DNA from: Nanchangia anserum
GTDB taxonomy: Bacteria > Actinomycetota > Actinomycetes > Actinomycetales > Actinomycetaceae
Direction: 5' to 3'
NCBI RefSeq assembly: GCF_015240065.1
Contig: NZ_CP060506.1
Location: 1,612,001-1,676,000 of the forward strand
Length of the DNA: 64,000 nucleotides
The position numbers and the translations under genes were made by a program. Each line of letters begins with the position of its first letter. The first letter of the stretch is position 1. Below the pieces are notes generated by a model. It was given only the letters and a program-made list of their open reading frames with translations, was not told the origin of the DNA and made no database searches. Shown here one piece after another: positions 49,599 through 59,046 of this stretch.

Positions 49599-50428
49599 GC
49601 GGTGACGCCCGTGGCGACGGCCTCGACGAGGTCGCCGATGCCATCGTGGATCGCGTAGGGGCGGAACGGGAAGCGATCGACGTCGGTGCGCGCGGTCGAT
49701 CCCGACAGGACCAGGTGCGAGCGCAACCCGGCTTCGACCCCGGCCTTGACGTCGGTGTCCATGCGGTCGCCGATCATCGCCGTCGTCTCGGAGTGAGCGC
49801 CGATGCGGTTGAGCGCCGCGCGAATCATGACGGGGTTGGGCTTGCCGACAAAATAGGGGTGGCGCCCGGTTGCCGCGGTAATCATTGCCGCGACAGATCC
49901 CGTCGCCGGCAGGGTGCCATCGGCCGAGGGACCGGTGACGTCGGGGTTCGTCGCGATGAACTTCGCGCCGCCCTCGATGAGGCGGATGGCCCGCGTGATC
50001 GTGACGAAGTCGTAGGAGCGGGTCTCGCCGAGGACGACGTATTCGGGATCGTGCGTCGTCATCGTGAATCCCGCGGTGTACAGGGCAGTCGTCAGGCCGG
50101 CTTCGCCAACGACGGCGATCGAGGTTCCCGGCGACTGCTGGTGCAAGAAGGCGGCCGTGGCTAGCGCCGAGGTCCAGATGCGTTCCTCGGGCACGTCCAG
50201 GCCGGAGCGGGCCAGACGGGCCGAGAGATCGCGCGGGGTGAAGATCGAGTTATTCGTCAAGACCAGGTAGTCGCGGTCGTGAGAACGCAGCGCGTCGAGA
50301 AAGTCTGCCGCCCCCGGCAGCGCCTGCTCCTCTTGAACGAGCACCCCGTCCATATCGGTCAGCCACGCCCGCACCGGCGGCAACTGGGACAGAGGCGAAT
50401 CCGTGAGAATGTCCGACATGTCGCTCAT
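49595..50428 (-). CDS. NagD-like HAD-superfamily phosphatase
   Basis: This 277-residue HAD hydrolase has motif I WLTDMDGVLVQ (nucleophile Asp in DMDG), motif II LTNNS, a Lys in VGKPNP and motif III MIGDRMDTDVKAG. The C2-type cap between motifs II and III places it with NagD and 4-nitrophenylphosphatase-like enzymes that dephosphorylate sugar phosphates or nucleotides. It is coupled to the methyltransferase gene. Confidence 0.88.
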   Translation of the reverse strand: MSDMSDILTDSPLSQLPPVRAWLTDMDGVLVQEEQALPGAADFLDALRSHDRDYLVLTNNSIFTPRDLSARLARSGLDVPEERIWTSALATAAFLHQQSPGTSIAVVGEAGLTTALYTAGFTMTTHDPEYVVLGETRSYDFVTITRAIRLIEGGAKFIATNPDVTGPSADGTLPATGSVAAMITAATGRHPYFVGKPNPVMIRAALNRIGAHSETTAMIGDRMDTDVKAGVEAGLRSHLVLSGSTARTDVDRFPFRPYAIHDGIGDLVEAVATGVTA

Positions 50429-50499
50429 GGCCTCATGCTAGCCCAGGGCGCTCTTTGCGATCTGGGACCCTCGCGCCCATGGACGCGCTGACCTGCATA

Positions 50500-51294
50500 T
50501 TAGCTGCGTGCTCGGGCCCGGTAGATCGCGGCGGAGAGGCGACGAATGAGTCCGCGCGGGGCCTTCGCATCAACGAGGTCGATGAGGGCGTAGGTGAGTC
50601 CGGGGACGCAGACGACACGCCCGCGCCTGAGCGCGCTCAATGCCGCGCGAACGACGCGCTCGAGTGGGAGCACGGCGATCGTCGGTGCCGTCCCCTCCCC
50701 GCCCTCGGCGGTCCAGAACTCCGTCGCCAGCGTGCCCGGGCGCAGGCTGACAACGTGCACCCCCGTGCCGCGTAGGTCTTCGGCGAGGACCTGGGTGAAC
50801 TGGTTGACCCACGTCTTGTGGGCGGCGTAGGTTCCCATCGCCGTGTCGGCCACGATCGACGACACGTTGCAGATGGCCCCGCGGCCTCGCTGTGCCATCG
50901 TCTGCGCGGCGGCGTGGCTGAGCACCATAACGGCGCGGACCATCACGGCGAGTGCCGCTTCCTCGCGCTTGAGGTCGCCGCTGTGGAAGGCCTGCCCCAG
51001 CCCAAAGCCCGCGTTGTTGACCAGGAACGTCACCGGCCGCTCCTGGCTGCGCAGGCGGCGGGCGACGCGGTCGACGTCGGCGCAGCTGGCAAGGTCGGCC
51101 ACGATAACCTCGATGTCGACGTCGTGGCGCTCGCGCAGATCGCGGGCAAGCGCGGTGAGGCGATCGCGGCGGCGGGCGACGAGGACGAGAGACAGCCCCT
51201 CGGCGGCGAGCTGCCGCGCGAACTCGGCACCCAGCCCCGAGGACGCGCCCGTGATGAGGGCGCGCCCCGAGCCTGTGTGGGCGCGAGTCCTCAT
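50500..51294 (-). CDS. Short-chain dehydrogenase/reductase
   Basis: This 264-residue classical SDR has the cofactor motif TGASSGLG (15-22), NNAG in LVNNAGFGLG, a catalytic Ser in CNVSS and YAAHK (Tyr and Lys). Arg residues after the second strand (ARRRDR) favour NADP(H). ATG 51294 begins the natural N-terminus; an open frame further upstream overlaps pyrE and is spurious. The substrate is unknown. It lies 2 bp after pyrE in the same operon. Confidence 0.88.
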   Translation of the reverse strand: MRTRAHTGSGRALITGASSGLGAEFARQLAAEGLSLVLVARRRDRLTALARDLRERHDVDIEVIVADLASCADVDRVARRLRSQERPVTFLVNNAGFGLGQAFHSGDLKREEAALAVMVRAVMVLSHAAAQTMAQRGRGAICNVSSIVADTAMGTYAAHKTWVNQFTQVLAEDLRGTGVHVVSLRPGTLATEFWTAEGGEGTAPTIAVLPLERVVRAALSALRRGRVVCVPGLTYALIDLVDAKAPRGLIRRLSAAIYRARARS

Positions 51295-51296
51295 GC

Positions 51297-51869
51297 TTAG
51301 CTGTCGAGACCGAGATCGCTGAGCCCGAGCGCCGCCAGGTAGGGGTAGCCCGCGGCCTCGATCTTTTCCTTGGCCCCCGTGTCGCGGTCGACGATGACGG
51401 CGACGGCGAGGATCTTGGCGCCGGCGGCCTCCAGGGCCTCGGCAGCCTGGAGCGGGGAGCCACCCGTCGTCGAGGTGTCTTCGAGGACGACGACGCGGCG
51501 ACCGGCGACATCCGGGCCCTCGACCTGGCGCTTCATGCCGTGGTCCTTCGCGGCCTTGCGCACGACGAACGCGTCGATGTCGAGACCGCGCGAGGCCGCG
51601 GCGTGCATGATCGCCGTCGCCACCGGATCGGCGCCCATCGTCAGCCCACCGACGGCGTCGACGTCGTCGGGACCGAACCCGGCTTCTTCGAGCATGTCGA
51701 GCATGACGTGGCCGATGAGCGGGGCGGCCTCGTGGTGCAGCGTCGCGCGGCGCATGTCGACGTAGAAATCGGACTCGAGACCCGAGGCGAGCGTCACCCG
51801 GCCCCGGACGACGGCGAGTTCCTCGACCAATTCCGCCAGGCGCGCCTTTTGCGAATCGTGTGTATGCAT
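51297..51869 (-). CDS. pyrE: Orotate phosphoribosyltransferase
   Basis: This enzyme transfers orotate to PRPP to form OMP in pyrimidine synthesis. It has 190 residues and the PRPP-binding motif VVVLEDTSTTGGSP (~126-139), with KAAKDHG and ASGLESDFYVDMRR at the N-terminus. It is the first gene of a small operon with the SDR and is divergent from xthA. Confidence 0.93.
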   Translation of the reverse strand: MHTHDSQKARLAELVEELAVVRGRVTLASGLESDFYVDMRRATLHHEAAPLIGHVMLDMLEEAGFGPDDVDAVGGLTMGADPVATAIMHAAASRGLDIDAFVVRKAAKDHGMKRQVEGPDVAGRRVVVLEDTSTTGGSPLQAAEALEAAGAKILAVAVIVDRDTGAKEKIEAAGYPYLAALGLSDLGLDS

Positions 51870-51915
51870 GGCTCCAGCGTAGCGCCCGCCCGCGCGGGGT
51901 CGTTAGCATGGGCGA

Positions 51916-52698
51916 ATGCGCCTGGGAACCTGGAACGTCAACTCTGCACGTACCCGCATCGACCGGATCGTCGAAGTCCTCACCCGCCACGACCTCGACG
52001 TGCTGGCGATTCAGGAAACGAAGTGCCGCACCGACCAGTTCCCCATCGATCCCCTGCGCGAAGCCGGCTACGACGCGGCCACGTGGGGTATCAACCAGTG
52101 GAATGGCGTCGCCGTCATCTCGCGGGTGGGCCTCGACGACGTGACCCGGGGGTTTCCCGGGCAGCCGACGTTCCGCGACACGCTGGAGCCGCGCGCACTC
52201 GGGGTGACGTGCGCAGGGGTGCGCGTGTGGAGCCTGTACGTCCCCCACGGGCGCGGCCTCACCGATCCGCACATGGCCTACAAACTCGCGTGGTTCGAGG
52301 CGTTGCGCGCGGCGGTGTCGCAGCGGCTGGATGACGAGCCGGACCTCGCGATGGCGCTCGTCGGGGACTTTAACGTCGCCCCGCTCGATTCCGACGTCTG
52401 GGATATCGCGGCGTTCGAGGGGGCCACGCACGTCAGCGATGCCGAGCGCCAGGCGTTCGCCGCGCTGGCCGATGCCGGATTGCGCGAGGTCAGCCGCGAT
52501 TATGCCCCGGGTTATACGTATTGGGATTACCAAAAGCTGCGGTTCCCGCGCAACGAGGGGATGAAGATCGACTTTGCCTATGCCTCTACCGCGTTGGCGC
52601 AGCGGGTCACCGGCGCCGTCATCGATCGCGACGAGCGCAAGGGCAAGGGCGCGTCGGACCACGTGCCGCTCATCCTCGACATCGCCGACGAGGCGTAA
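51916..52698 (+). CDS. xthA: Exodeoxyribonuclease III
   Basis: This AP endonuclease/3'-5' exonuclease acts in base-excision repair. It has 260 residues. Active-site motifs in order are WNVNSAR (Asn metal ligand), QETK (Glu), LYVPHGR, GDFNVAPLDSDVWD and KGKGASDHVPLI (catalytic Asp-His). It converges with the serine hydrolase gene, whose stop is only 5 bp away. Confidence 0.94.
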   Translation: MRLGTWNVNSARTRIDRIVEVLTRHDLDVLAIQETKCRTDQFPIDPLREAGYDAATWGINQWNGVAVISRVGLDDVTRGFPGQPTFRDTLEPRALGVTCAGVRVWSLYVPHGRGLTDPHMAYKLAWFEALRAAVSQRLDDEPDLAMALVGDFNVAPLDSDVWDIAAFEGATHVSDAERQAFAALADAGLREVSRDYAPGYTYWDYQKLRFPRNEGMKIDFAYASTALAQRVTGAVIDRDERKGKGASDHVPLILDIADEA

Positions 52699-52703
52699 GG
52701 GCG

Positions 52704-53540
52704 TTACCCCGCAAAGTGGCGGTAAATCTCGGCGTTGAGGTCGGGCCACGCCCGCTGGTGGGCCAGGCCGAAGCGACGCGAGGACAGGAAGCAGGCCGCG
52801 AGGTCGGCGTCTTGGTCGACCCAAACGAATGACCCCGACTGGCCAAAGTGGCCGAAGACGGTGGCGGGGGCCCGCGCGGCCGTCCAGTGGGGATGCTTGG
52901 CGGCGCGGATCTCGGGGCCGAGTCCCCACGCGTTGTCGTCGAAGGGGCCGTATCCCGGCAGGATTCCCGGCAGACCCGGCCACGCCGGGCGCGTCGCCAA
53001 TCGCCACAGCTCGGCATCGATGTGACGGGGCCACGCGAGCTCCCGGGTGAGAGCGGCCAGCGAGGCCAGTGAACCGCTGAGGCCCCACGCGGGAGACTTC
53101 TCGTAGGACACGGCCCCGCCCCACGTCGCGACGGCCTCACACAGCAGATCGCCGATGCCACCCGTTTGGCTGACGCCGCGGTGGGCTGCCTCGACGTGCT
53201 GGCCGATCACCTCGTAGCCGGCGTTGGAATAGATGCGCCGCGTCCCTGGCTCGCACACCTGCTCGCCCTCGGGCGAGAGTCCCGCGGCATGGGCGAGCAC
53301 CATCTCGAGGCTGGCACCCGCCTGCGTCACCGTGTCGTCGAGGTCGATGAGGCCGCTGGCGACCGCATCGAGAGCGACGCGCGCCGTCACGAGCTTGGTT
53401 ACGCTCATCCACGGATATTCGGTATCGACGTCGCCACCCATCCACGTTGCCTCAGGCCTGAGAACGGCGAGGGCGACGGGAAAATGCCACTGCTCGATGG
53501 CGCGTTGGAGGGGCTGAGGCAGCGCTGCGGATCGGCTCAT
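52704..53540 (-). CDS. Beta-lactamase-like serine hydrolase
   Basis: This 278-residue protein belongs to the class C beta-lactamase / DD-peptidase fold. SVTK (46-49) is the SxxK nucleophile motif and YSNAGYEVIGQHVE provides the YxN motif. No third KTG-like motif is obvious, though GHFGQSGSFVWVD near residue 235 may take its place (HxG). No signal peptide is seen, so it is probably cytoplasmic and acts on an ester or small amide, not on the wall. It starts 2 bp before the TetR gene stop, so the two are co-transcribed. Confidence 0.8.
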   Translation of the reverse strand: MSRSAALPQPLQRAIEQWHFPVALAVLRPEATWMGGDVDTEYPWMSVTKLVTARVALDAVASGLIDLDDTVTQAGASLEMVLAHAAGLSPEGEQVCEPGTRRIYSNAGYEVIGQHVEAAHRGVSQTGGIGDLLCEAVATWGGAVSYEKSPAWGLSGSLASLAALTRELAWPRHIDAELWRLATRPAWPGLPGILPGYGPFDDNAWGLGPEIRAAKHPHWTAARAPATVFGHFGQSGSFVWVDQDADLAACFLSSRRFGLAHQRAWPDLNAEIYRHFAG

Positions 53541-53541
53541 G

Positions 53542-54552
53542 TCACTTCTGCGGCTGGGCCTGCATGGCACCGGCGGCCATGACGGCGGTCAGCGCGGCGA
53601 CGGCCTCGGCAGGAACGATGCCGAGGTCGGACAGCACCGTGTATTCATCCGTCGTCAGCACGCCGTTGACGACCATGCGCCCGAGGAATTCGATCGAGAA
53701 GGCCCGATTGTCCTGGGCGTACGCCAGGTCCTCGGACGTGAGGATGCCCGAGTGAACGATCTTGTCGATGATCTCGGGAGGGACCTCGGCCAAGCCGTAG
53801 CGCTTGAGGTTGTCGTGGGTGAGCTTAAGCAGCCCGCGTTGCAGCATGTCAGACAGCGACAGACCCGTCGAGCGCTGAACGATGGCGATCGCCTCGGGAG
53901 AGGAAAACGACGAGGCGAGCACCGTCTCGAGTACGCCTTCTTTTGTGAAGTCCAGCGCCGCCAAGACCGTCTGGGTGAGGACGGCATTGACAGGGATCTC
54001 GTCCGTCGCATACAGCCACTGAATCTGCAATCCGTACCACTGGGCAAGCAGCTGATAAGCCAACTGGCGAGGCTGGGCAACCGTGTTGAGCATGCCCTGG
54101 CTTTCCAGCTTGGTAAACGCGTCGGTGAGGACCTCCTGTAGCCCAGCGAAGCGCGCGGCGAAGTGATCGTGCGCCGGGTGGACGCTGGCCGAGGCCTCGA
54201 CGGTGAGCATGCATTCCATCTCGACAATGGTCTGCGAGTTGCCCAGGGAATTCGCCAACTCGATAAACGCCTCGAATACCTCAAATGGGGCCATATCGGC
54301 GAGCGAGGACACCTTAAAGTTCAAGCGCTCTTCATAGCGCTCGATAACCGACATGAGGAGGACGTCTTTAGAGGGGAAATGGTAGATAACGCCGGGATGG
54401 GAAATACCGACGCGGCGGGCCACATCGCGCATGGATAGGCCGTGGTAACCGACTTCGGCGACCATGTCGACCGTCGCATCGAGAATGGCTTCACGCCTGG
54501 CGACGCCCCCCGCGTAGGGGCCGCGCTCACCCGCACGTCTCGCTTCCGGCAT
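53542..54552 (-). CDS. TetR regulator with extended C-terminus
   Basis: This 336-residue regulator has a TetR DNA-binding domain (ILDATVDMVAEVGYHGLSMRDVARRVGISHPGVIYHFPSKDVLL, ~23-66) and a helical ligand domain to about 195. The remaining ~140 residues are unusual. They contain repeats of a short helical-hairpin pattern, IIDKIVHSGILTSEDLAYAQ and FLGRMVVNGVLTTDEYTVL, like SHOCT-type motifs. TetR proteins usually end near 190-220 residues. It is co-transcribed with the serine hydrolase. A TATAAT box lies 45 bp upstream. Confidence 0.82.
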   Translation of the reverse strand: MPEARRAGERGPYAGGVARREAILDATVDMVAEVGYHGLSMRDVARRVGISHPGVIYHFPSKDVLLMSVIERYEERLNFKVSSLADMAPFEVFEAFIELANSLGNSQTIVEMECMLTVEASASVHPAHDHFAARFAGLQEVLTDAFTKLESQGMLNTVAQPRQLAYQLLAQWYGLQIQWLYATDEIPVNAVLTQTVLAALDFTKEGVLETVLASSFSSPEAIAIVQRSTGLSLSDMLQRGLLKLTHDNLKRYGLAEVPPEIIDKIVHSGILTSEDLAYAQDNRAFSIEFLGRMVVNGVLTTDEYTVLSDLGIVPAEAVAALTAVMAAGAMQAQPQK

Positions 54553-54596
54553 GACCCCTCCCCTCCCTCGGGACGCCGCAACCGCGTACCAACCAT

Positions 54597-54602
54597 ATTA
54601 TA
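54597..54602 (-). promoter_or_regulatory. Consensus -10 box of the TetR gene
   Basis: TATAAT on the minus strand at 54602-54597 lies inside an imperfect AACC-N8-GGTT inverted repeat (54591-54606), which could be an operator. No matching -35 box is visible. Confidence 0.5.
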
Positions 54603-54655
54603 GGTTTTCGCCTTTGCCCTCCACGAGCTTTTCGTCGTGAACACACGGCGGACAC

Positions 54656-54686
54656 CTTACCGGGGTGCCTTTGACACCCCGGTAAG
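54656..54686. terminator. Terminator downstream of clpB
   Basis: CTTACCGGGGTG (54656-54667) and CACCCCGGTAAG (54675-54686) pair perfectly (12 bp, 7-nt loop) about 85 bp after the clpB stop codon and before the TetR promoter. Confidence 0.75.
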
Positions 54687-54771
54687 ATCCGCACCGCCCC
54701 GAGACCGCCCGAAACACCGTCATCCGTGACCGTTCACGTGCGGGCAAGACGATCACCATAACGGCGTTCAC

Positions 54772-57371
54772 TTAATGCACACGCAGTCGGTATTTCGCGC
54801 CCGGCGCCGCGTCCGGATCGACGTCGACGTGCACCGTCTGGCCGTCTGCGACGGCGCCCTCAAGGAGGCGCCTGGCCAACTGATCGCCCACCTGTGTCTG
54901 AATGAGGCGACGCAGCGGACGGGCACCGTAGGCCGGATCGTAGCCGCGCTCGGCCAGCCACTGCTTGGCCGCGTCGCTGACCTCGATGTCGATTCGGCGC
55001 GAGCGCAGCCGGGCCCGCACGTCGTCGAGTTGGAGGTCGACAATGCCGCGCAACTGTTCGATCGTCAACGGATCGAAGACGATGATCTCGTCGAGCCGGT
55101 TGAGGAATTCCGGCTTGAACGTCATGCGCACCTGAGCGAGGACCTGTTCGCGGGCCGGGCCGCGCTCAAGCGTCGGATCGCGCAGGATCTCGGAGCCAAT
55201 GTTCGACGTCATGACAATGATCGTTTGGCGGAAGTCGACGGTGCGCCCCTGCGAATCCGTGAGCCGGCCATCGTCGAGCACCTGGAGGAAGATCGAGAAG
55301 ATCTCGGGGTGGGCCTTCTCGATCTCGTCGAGCAGGATGACACTGTAGGGGCGCCGGCGCACGGCCTCGGTCAGCTGGCCGCCCTCGTCGTAGCCGACGT
55401 ATCCCGGGGGCGCCCCGATGAGGCGGGCGACGGCGTGGCGGTCGTGGTATTCCGACATGTCGATGCGGACCATCGCGTGCGGGTCGTCGAAGAGGAACTG
55501 GGCCAGTTGGCGGGCCAGTTCGGTCTTGCCCACGCCCGAGGGGCCGAGGAAGAGGAACGATCCGCCGGGCCGGTTCGGGTCGGCGATGCCCGCGCGCGAG
55601 CGGCGCACGGCGTCGGCGACGGCCTCGACGGCCGCGGTTTGGCCGATGAGGCGAGCGCCGATGCGGTCCTCCATGTCGAGCAGCTTCTCCTGGTCCCCGC
55701 GCAGCATCTTGCCCGTGGGGATGCCCGTCCACGCCTCGACGACCTCGGCGATCTGGCGGGCACCGACGCGCTCGGGAATCATCGGATCGATGTCGGACTC
55801 GGTCGTCTCGGCGGCCTCGGCCTCGTCGATCTCGCGACGAATGGCAGGAATGTCGCCGTTTTGGAGGCGGCCGGCGCGCTCCCACTCGCCCTCGCGCATG
55901 GCTTGTTCGAGTTCGGTCGTCAGCTGATCGAGGCGGGCGCGCAGCTCGCCGATGCGGTTGTGGCCGGCTTTTTCGGCCTCCCACCGGGCGACGAGGGCGG
56001 TGTAGGACTCGTCGAGGTCGGCGATATCGGCGCGCAGTTTCTCCAGTCGCTGCGCGCTGGCCTCCTCGTCATCGGATTCGGCCAGGTAGGCCTCCTCCAT
56101 CCGCATCCGATCCAGCGCGCGACGGGTCTTGTCGATCTCCTCGGGCGAGGAATCGAGCTCCATGCGCAGGCGCGAGGCGGCCTCGTCGACGAGGTCGATC
56201 GCCTTGTCGGGCAGGTTGCGCTCGGTGATGTAGCGATCGGACAGGGTCGCGGCTGCCACCAGGGCGCCGTCGGAGATCGTCACCTTGTGGTGCGCCTCGT
56301 ACTTACCGGCGATGCCGCGCAGGATCGCGACGGTGTCCTCGACGCTGGGCTCGCCGACGTACACCTGCTGGAAGCGGCGCTCCAGCGCGGGATCGGATTC
56401 GATGTGCTGGCGGTATTCATCGAGGGTCGTCGCCCCGACGAGGTGGAGTTCGCCGCGGGCGAGCAGCGGCTTAATCATGTTGCCGGCATCCATCGCCCCC
56501 TCGGCACCGCCGCCGGCGCCGACGACCGTGTGAAGCTCGTCAATGAACGTGATGATTTCGCCGCCGGCACCGGTGATCTCGTCAAGCACGGCCTTGAGCC
56601 GTTCCTCGAACTCACCGCGGTATTTGGCGCCGGCGACCATTCCCGCCAGGTCGAGGGCGAGCAGGCGCTTGCCACGCAGGGATTCGGGGACGTCCCCGGC
56701 GACGATCCGCTGCGCCAGTCCTTCGACGACGGCCGTCTTGCCCACACCGGCCTCGCCGATGAGCACGGGGTTGTTCTTCGTGCGCCGCGACAACACCTGC
56801 ACGAGGCGGCGAATCTCGGCGTCGCGGCCGATGACCGGGTCGAGCTTGCCCTCGCGCGCGGCCTCGGTAAGGTCGCGCGAGTACTTCGCCAACGCCTCGA
56901 ACTGGTTCTCCGGGTTGGGCGTCGTCACGTTCTTGCCACCGCGCAGGTCGGGCAGTGCCGCCTCGAGGACGTCCGAGCTCGCGCCGGCGTCGCGCAGGGC
57001 GCGCCCGGCTTCGTCCTGACCGCGCGAGAGCGCGACGAGGAGATGCTCGGTGGAGGTGTAGGTGTCCCCCATCGCCTCGGCCAGCTGCCCGGCCTCGCCC
57101 ACGAGGCGGGCGAGATCGGTTGAGGCCTGGGCCTGCTGAGTCGAACTGCCCGAGACGCGGGGCAGGGCGACGAGAGCGCGCGCGCGCTCGCGCCGACGAT
57201 TTTGCGGTCGGCCCCGATCGCATCGAGCAGGGCCACCGCGATCCCCTCGGGCTGCTCCAGCAGAGCTTGCAGCAGGTGCACGGGAGTCGCCACCGGGTTT
57301 CCCGCCGCGCGGGCGGCTTCGAGCGCGCCGCCGAGCGCCTCTTGGGCTTTGGTTGTCAGTTGAGGTGCCAT
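54772..57371 (-). CDS. clpB: ClpB disaggregase (one apparent frameshift near the N-terminus)
   Basis: This AAA+ chaperone rescues aggregated proteins together with DnaK. ATG 57371 starts [21 protein letters not shown]. Near 57185 the frame shifts in a GCGCGCGC run: ...VGASARA must continue [36 protein letters not shown], one missing base. NBD1 has [21 protein letters not shown]2 has [19 protein letters not shown], with the coiled-coil M domain ([27 protein letters not shown]) between them. Restored length is about 867 residues, normal. A HAIR box at 57417-57437 places it under HspR. Confidence 0.93.
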
Positions 57372-57416
57372 ATGAGGTCTCCTTCTGTCGTTTCTGCCCA
57401 TTGCAACGCCAACAAG

Positions 57417-57437
57417 GTTGAGTCTATTCCGCTCAAC
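57417..57437. promoter_or_regulatory. HAIR operator upstream of clpB
   Basis: GTTGAGT-N7-GCTCAAC lies 46 bp before the clpB start and closely matches the HspR recognition pattern CTTGAGT-N7-ACTCAAG. hspR is encoded at 59043. Confidence 0.85.
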
Positions 57438-57465
57438 TTCATATGTGCGCCAGATCACGCAACAA

Positions 57466-57501
57466 GAGGGCAGGCGAGACCACCCGGTCTCACCCGCCCT
57501 C
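57466..57501 (-). terminator. Probable terminator after the two-helix membrane protein gene
   Basis: GAGGGCAGGCGAGACC and GGTCTCACCCGCCCTC form a 16-position stem with two mismatched positions, starting 36 bp past the stop at 57537. Confidence 0.6.
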
Positions 57502-57536
57502 TCACGATGGCCGCTCAGCGCGGCCCAACCGCTGTC

Positions 57537-58274
57537 TTAGCGAGGCATCTGCGCGAGGATCTCGCGACGACGCCGGTTGCGCTTGACCAGCCACACGATG
57601 CCGCCGACGAAGAGCGCCAGGCCGACGACGAACGTGCCGCCGCCCCAGATCAGCGCGGACTTACCCATGCCGCCGATATCGACCGGCATGACCACCATCG
57701 ACTTCGCCGGCGTCCCGTCGGTCAGCAGGCAGCGAGCCGTGTAGGTGCCCTCGGCCTGGACCATGTAGGAAATCGTCCGGACGTGCTCCTGCTCCTGAGT
57801 CGAGTTCGGATCAACCCGCGCGCCGTCGGGGCCGACAAGCTCGCACTGCGCCGTCTTTTCCGACTGATCGGTCAGCATGATCGCGACCGCAGAATTGGCC
57901 GACAGGTCGACCTCCGCGGGGTTGGGGCTGGCCTCACCCGTCTTGGCAGCCCGCTGCAACGAATCGATATCGATAGCCGAGGTCGCACCCATAACCAATC
58001 CGGCGATCGGGGCGCAGATAAGGGCAATGATGGCGCCGAGGACGATCAGCAAAATCGGCAAGGCGCGCCCCGGAAGCTTCTGCGGGGTGGCCGAGCCGTT
58101 GCTCGGGCTGGGCTGGCCGTATCCGCCGTTCTGCGCCGTGTAGCCGTACGGATCGTACGACGAGGAGGCCGCTGCCGGCTGTCCCGGCGTGTACGGGGTG
58201 CCGACGGTCGAGGGCTCGGGTACGGGATCGCTCGGATCACGGTGGGCGCCGTAGCGCGGAGTGTTGTCACTCAT
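57537..58274 (-). CDS. Membrane protein with Pro/Gly-rich N-terminus
   Basis: This 245-residue protein begins with a disordered, Pro/Gly/Tyr/Ser-rich cytoplasmic tail (~1-70) typical of actinobacterial envelope proteins. TM1 (~70-95, ALPILLIVLGAIIALICAPIAGLVMGA), an extracellular domain of ~110 residues with two Cys (CELVG and CLLTDG) and TM2 (~205-230, ALIWGGGTFVVGLALFVGGIVWLV) with a basic tail follow. The function is unknown. It lies downstream of the RDD gene. Confidence 0.7.
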   Translation of the reverse strand: MSDNTPRYGAHRDPSDPVPEPSTVGTPYTPGQPAAASSSYDPYGYTAQNGGYGQPSPSNGSATPQKLPGRALPILLIVLGAIIALICAPIAGLVMGATSAIDIDSLQRAAKTGEASPNPAEVDLSANSAVAIMLTDQSEKTAQCELVGPDGARVDPNSTQEQEHVRTISYMVQAEGTYTARCLLTDGTPAKSMVVMPVDIGGMGKSALIWGGGTFVVGLALFVGGIVWLVKRNRRRREILAQMPR

Positions 58275-58302
58275 AAGCTTTCCTGACTACTCGCGGTATG
58301 GA

Positions 58303-59046
58303 TCACATCAAGTCTAAAACAGCGGCCGCCGATCGGCGGTTAAGTGGGTCGCGACCTGCGCGAACATCGACAACATAGAGGTCGCATAGGCGGTCGATGG
58401 CGTGGCGTTGCAGGCTGTCTCGGGTGGCCAAGACGACGACGAGATAGGGAATCGCGAAGAAAAAACACATGCACACGACTTCTAATGCCGTCTTACCCAG
58501 TTGCTGCCACCCCGGGACGCCGCGGCGCGAAAACCGCATGACGCGGACCTTCATTAACGCCGATGCCGGCGACCAGCCGGTGACGCAGATGCCCACCACG
58601 ATCGCGACCAAGATGACCACTGCGGCACCCACCGCGACGAGGAAACGAACAAAGTCCTCGCCGGCCGGATCCGTCGTCGTCACGGACGAGACGACCAGGT
58701 CGCCGAGGAGGGCCTGCACGATGTTGCTGGCGAGGATAATCAGCGCGGCATCGAGCAGATGGACGAGGATACGCCGCCCCAATCCCACCGGCATCGTCGC
58801 GACGATATGGGCGGGGATGCCCGGCATCGCGGGAACCGTCCGTCTGCCCATCGCACCGGCGTAGCCGTATGCGGGGACCGACTGCGCGCTGCCGAAGACC
58901 GGATCGATGGGCGCACCGATCTGCGGCATGCCGCGGCTCGCGGCAGGCTGGACCGAGGCCGAATTGTCAGCGACGCTCCACTGGCTCGCCTCGCCGTAGT
59001 GCCCCGGTAGGGGTGCGCGCTCGTAGCGCTCGGGCATGTCCGTCAC
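58303..59046 (-). CDS. RDD-family membrane protein
   Basis: This 247-residue protein has a disordered N-terminal tail (~1-85) and an RDD domain: LGRRILVHLLDAALI (the Arg-Asp-Asp hallmark region) opens the first of three helices, followed by SPASALMKVRVMRFSRRG and GWQQLGKTALEVVCM. RDD proteins are of unknown function; some act as Na+/H+ antiporters. It is translationally coupled to hspR (GTGA). Confidence 0.8.
   Translation of the reverse strand: MTDMPERYERAPLPGHYGEASQWSVADNSASVQPAASRGMPQIGAPIDPVFGSAQSVPAYGYAGAMGRRTVPAMPGIPAHIVATMPVGLGRRILVHLLDAALIILASNIVQALLGDLVVSSVTTTDPAGEDFVRFLVAVGAAVVILVAIVVGICVTGWSPASALMKVRVMRFSRRGVPGWQQLGKTALEVVCMCFFFAIPYLVVVLATRDSLQRHAIDRLCDLYVVDVRAGRDPLNRRSAAAVLDLM

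Noticed and set aside
54775-57123. 782-residue open frame opposite clpB
   Set aside because: It is antisense to ClpB, whose motifs are complete; the open frame is a codon-bias shadow.
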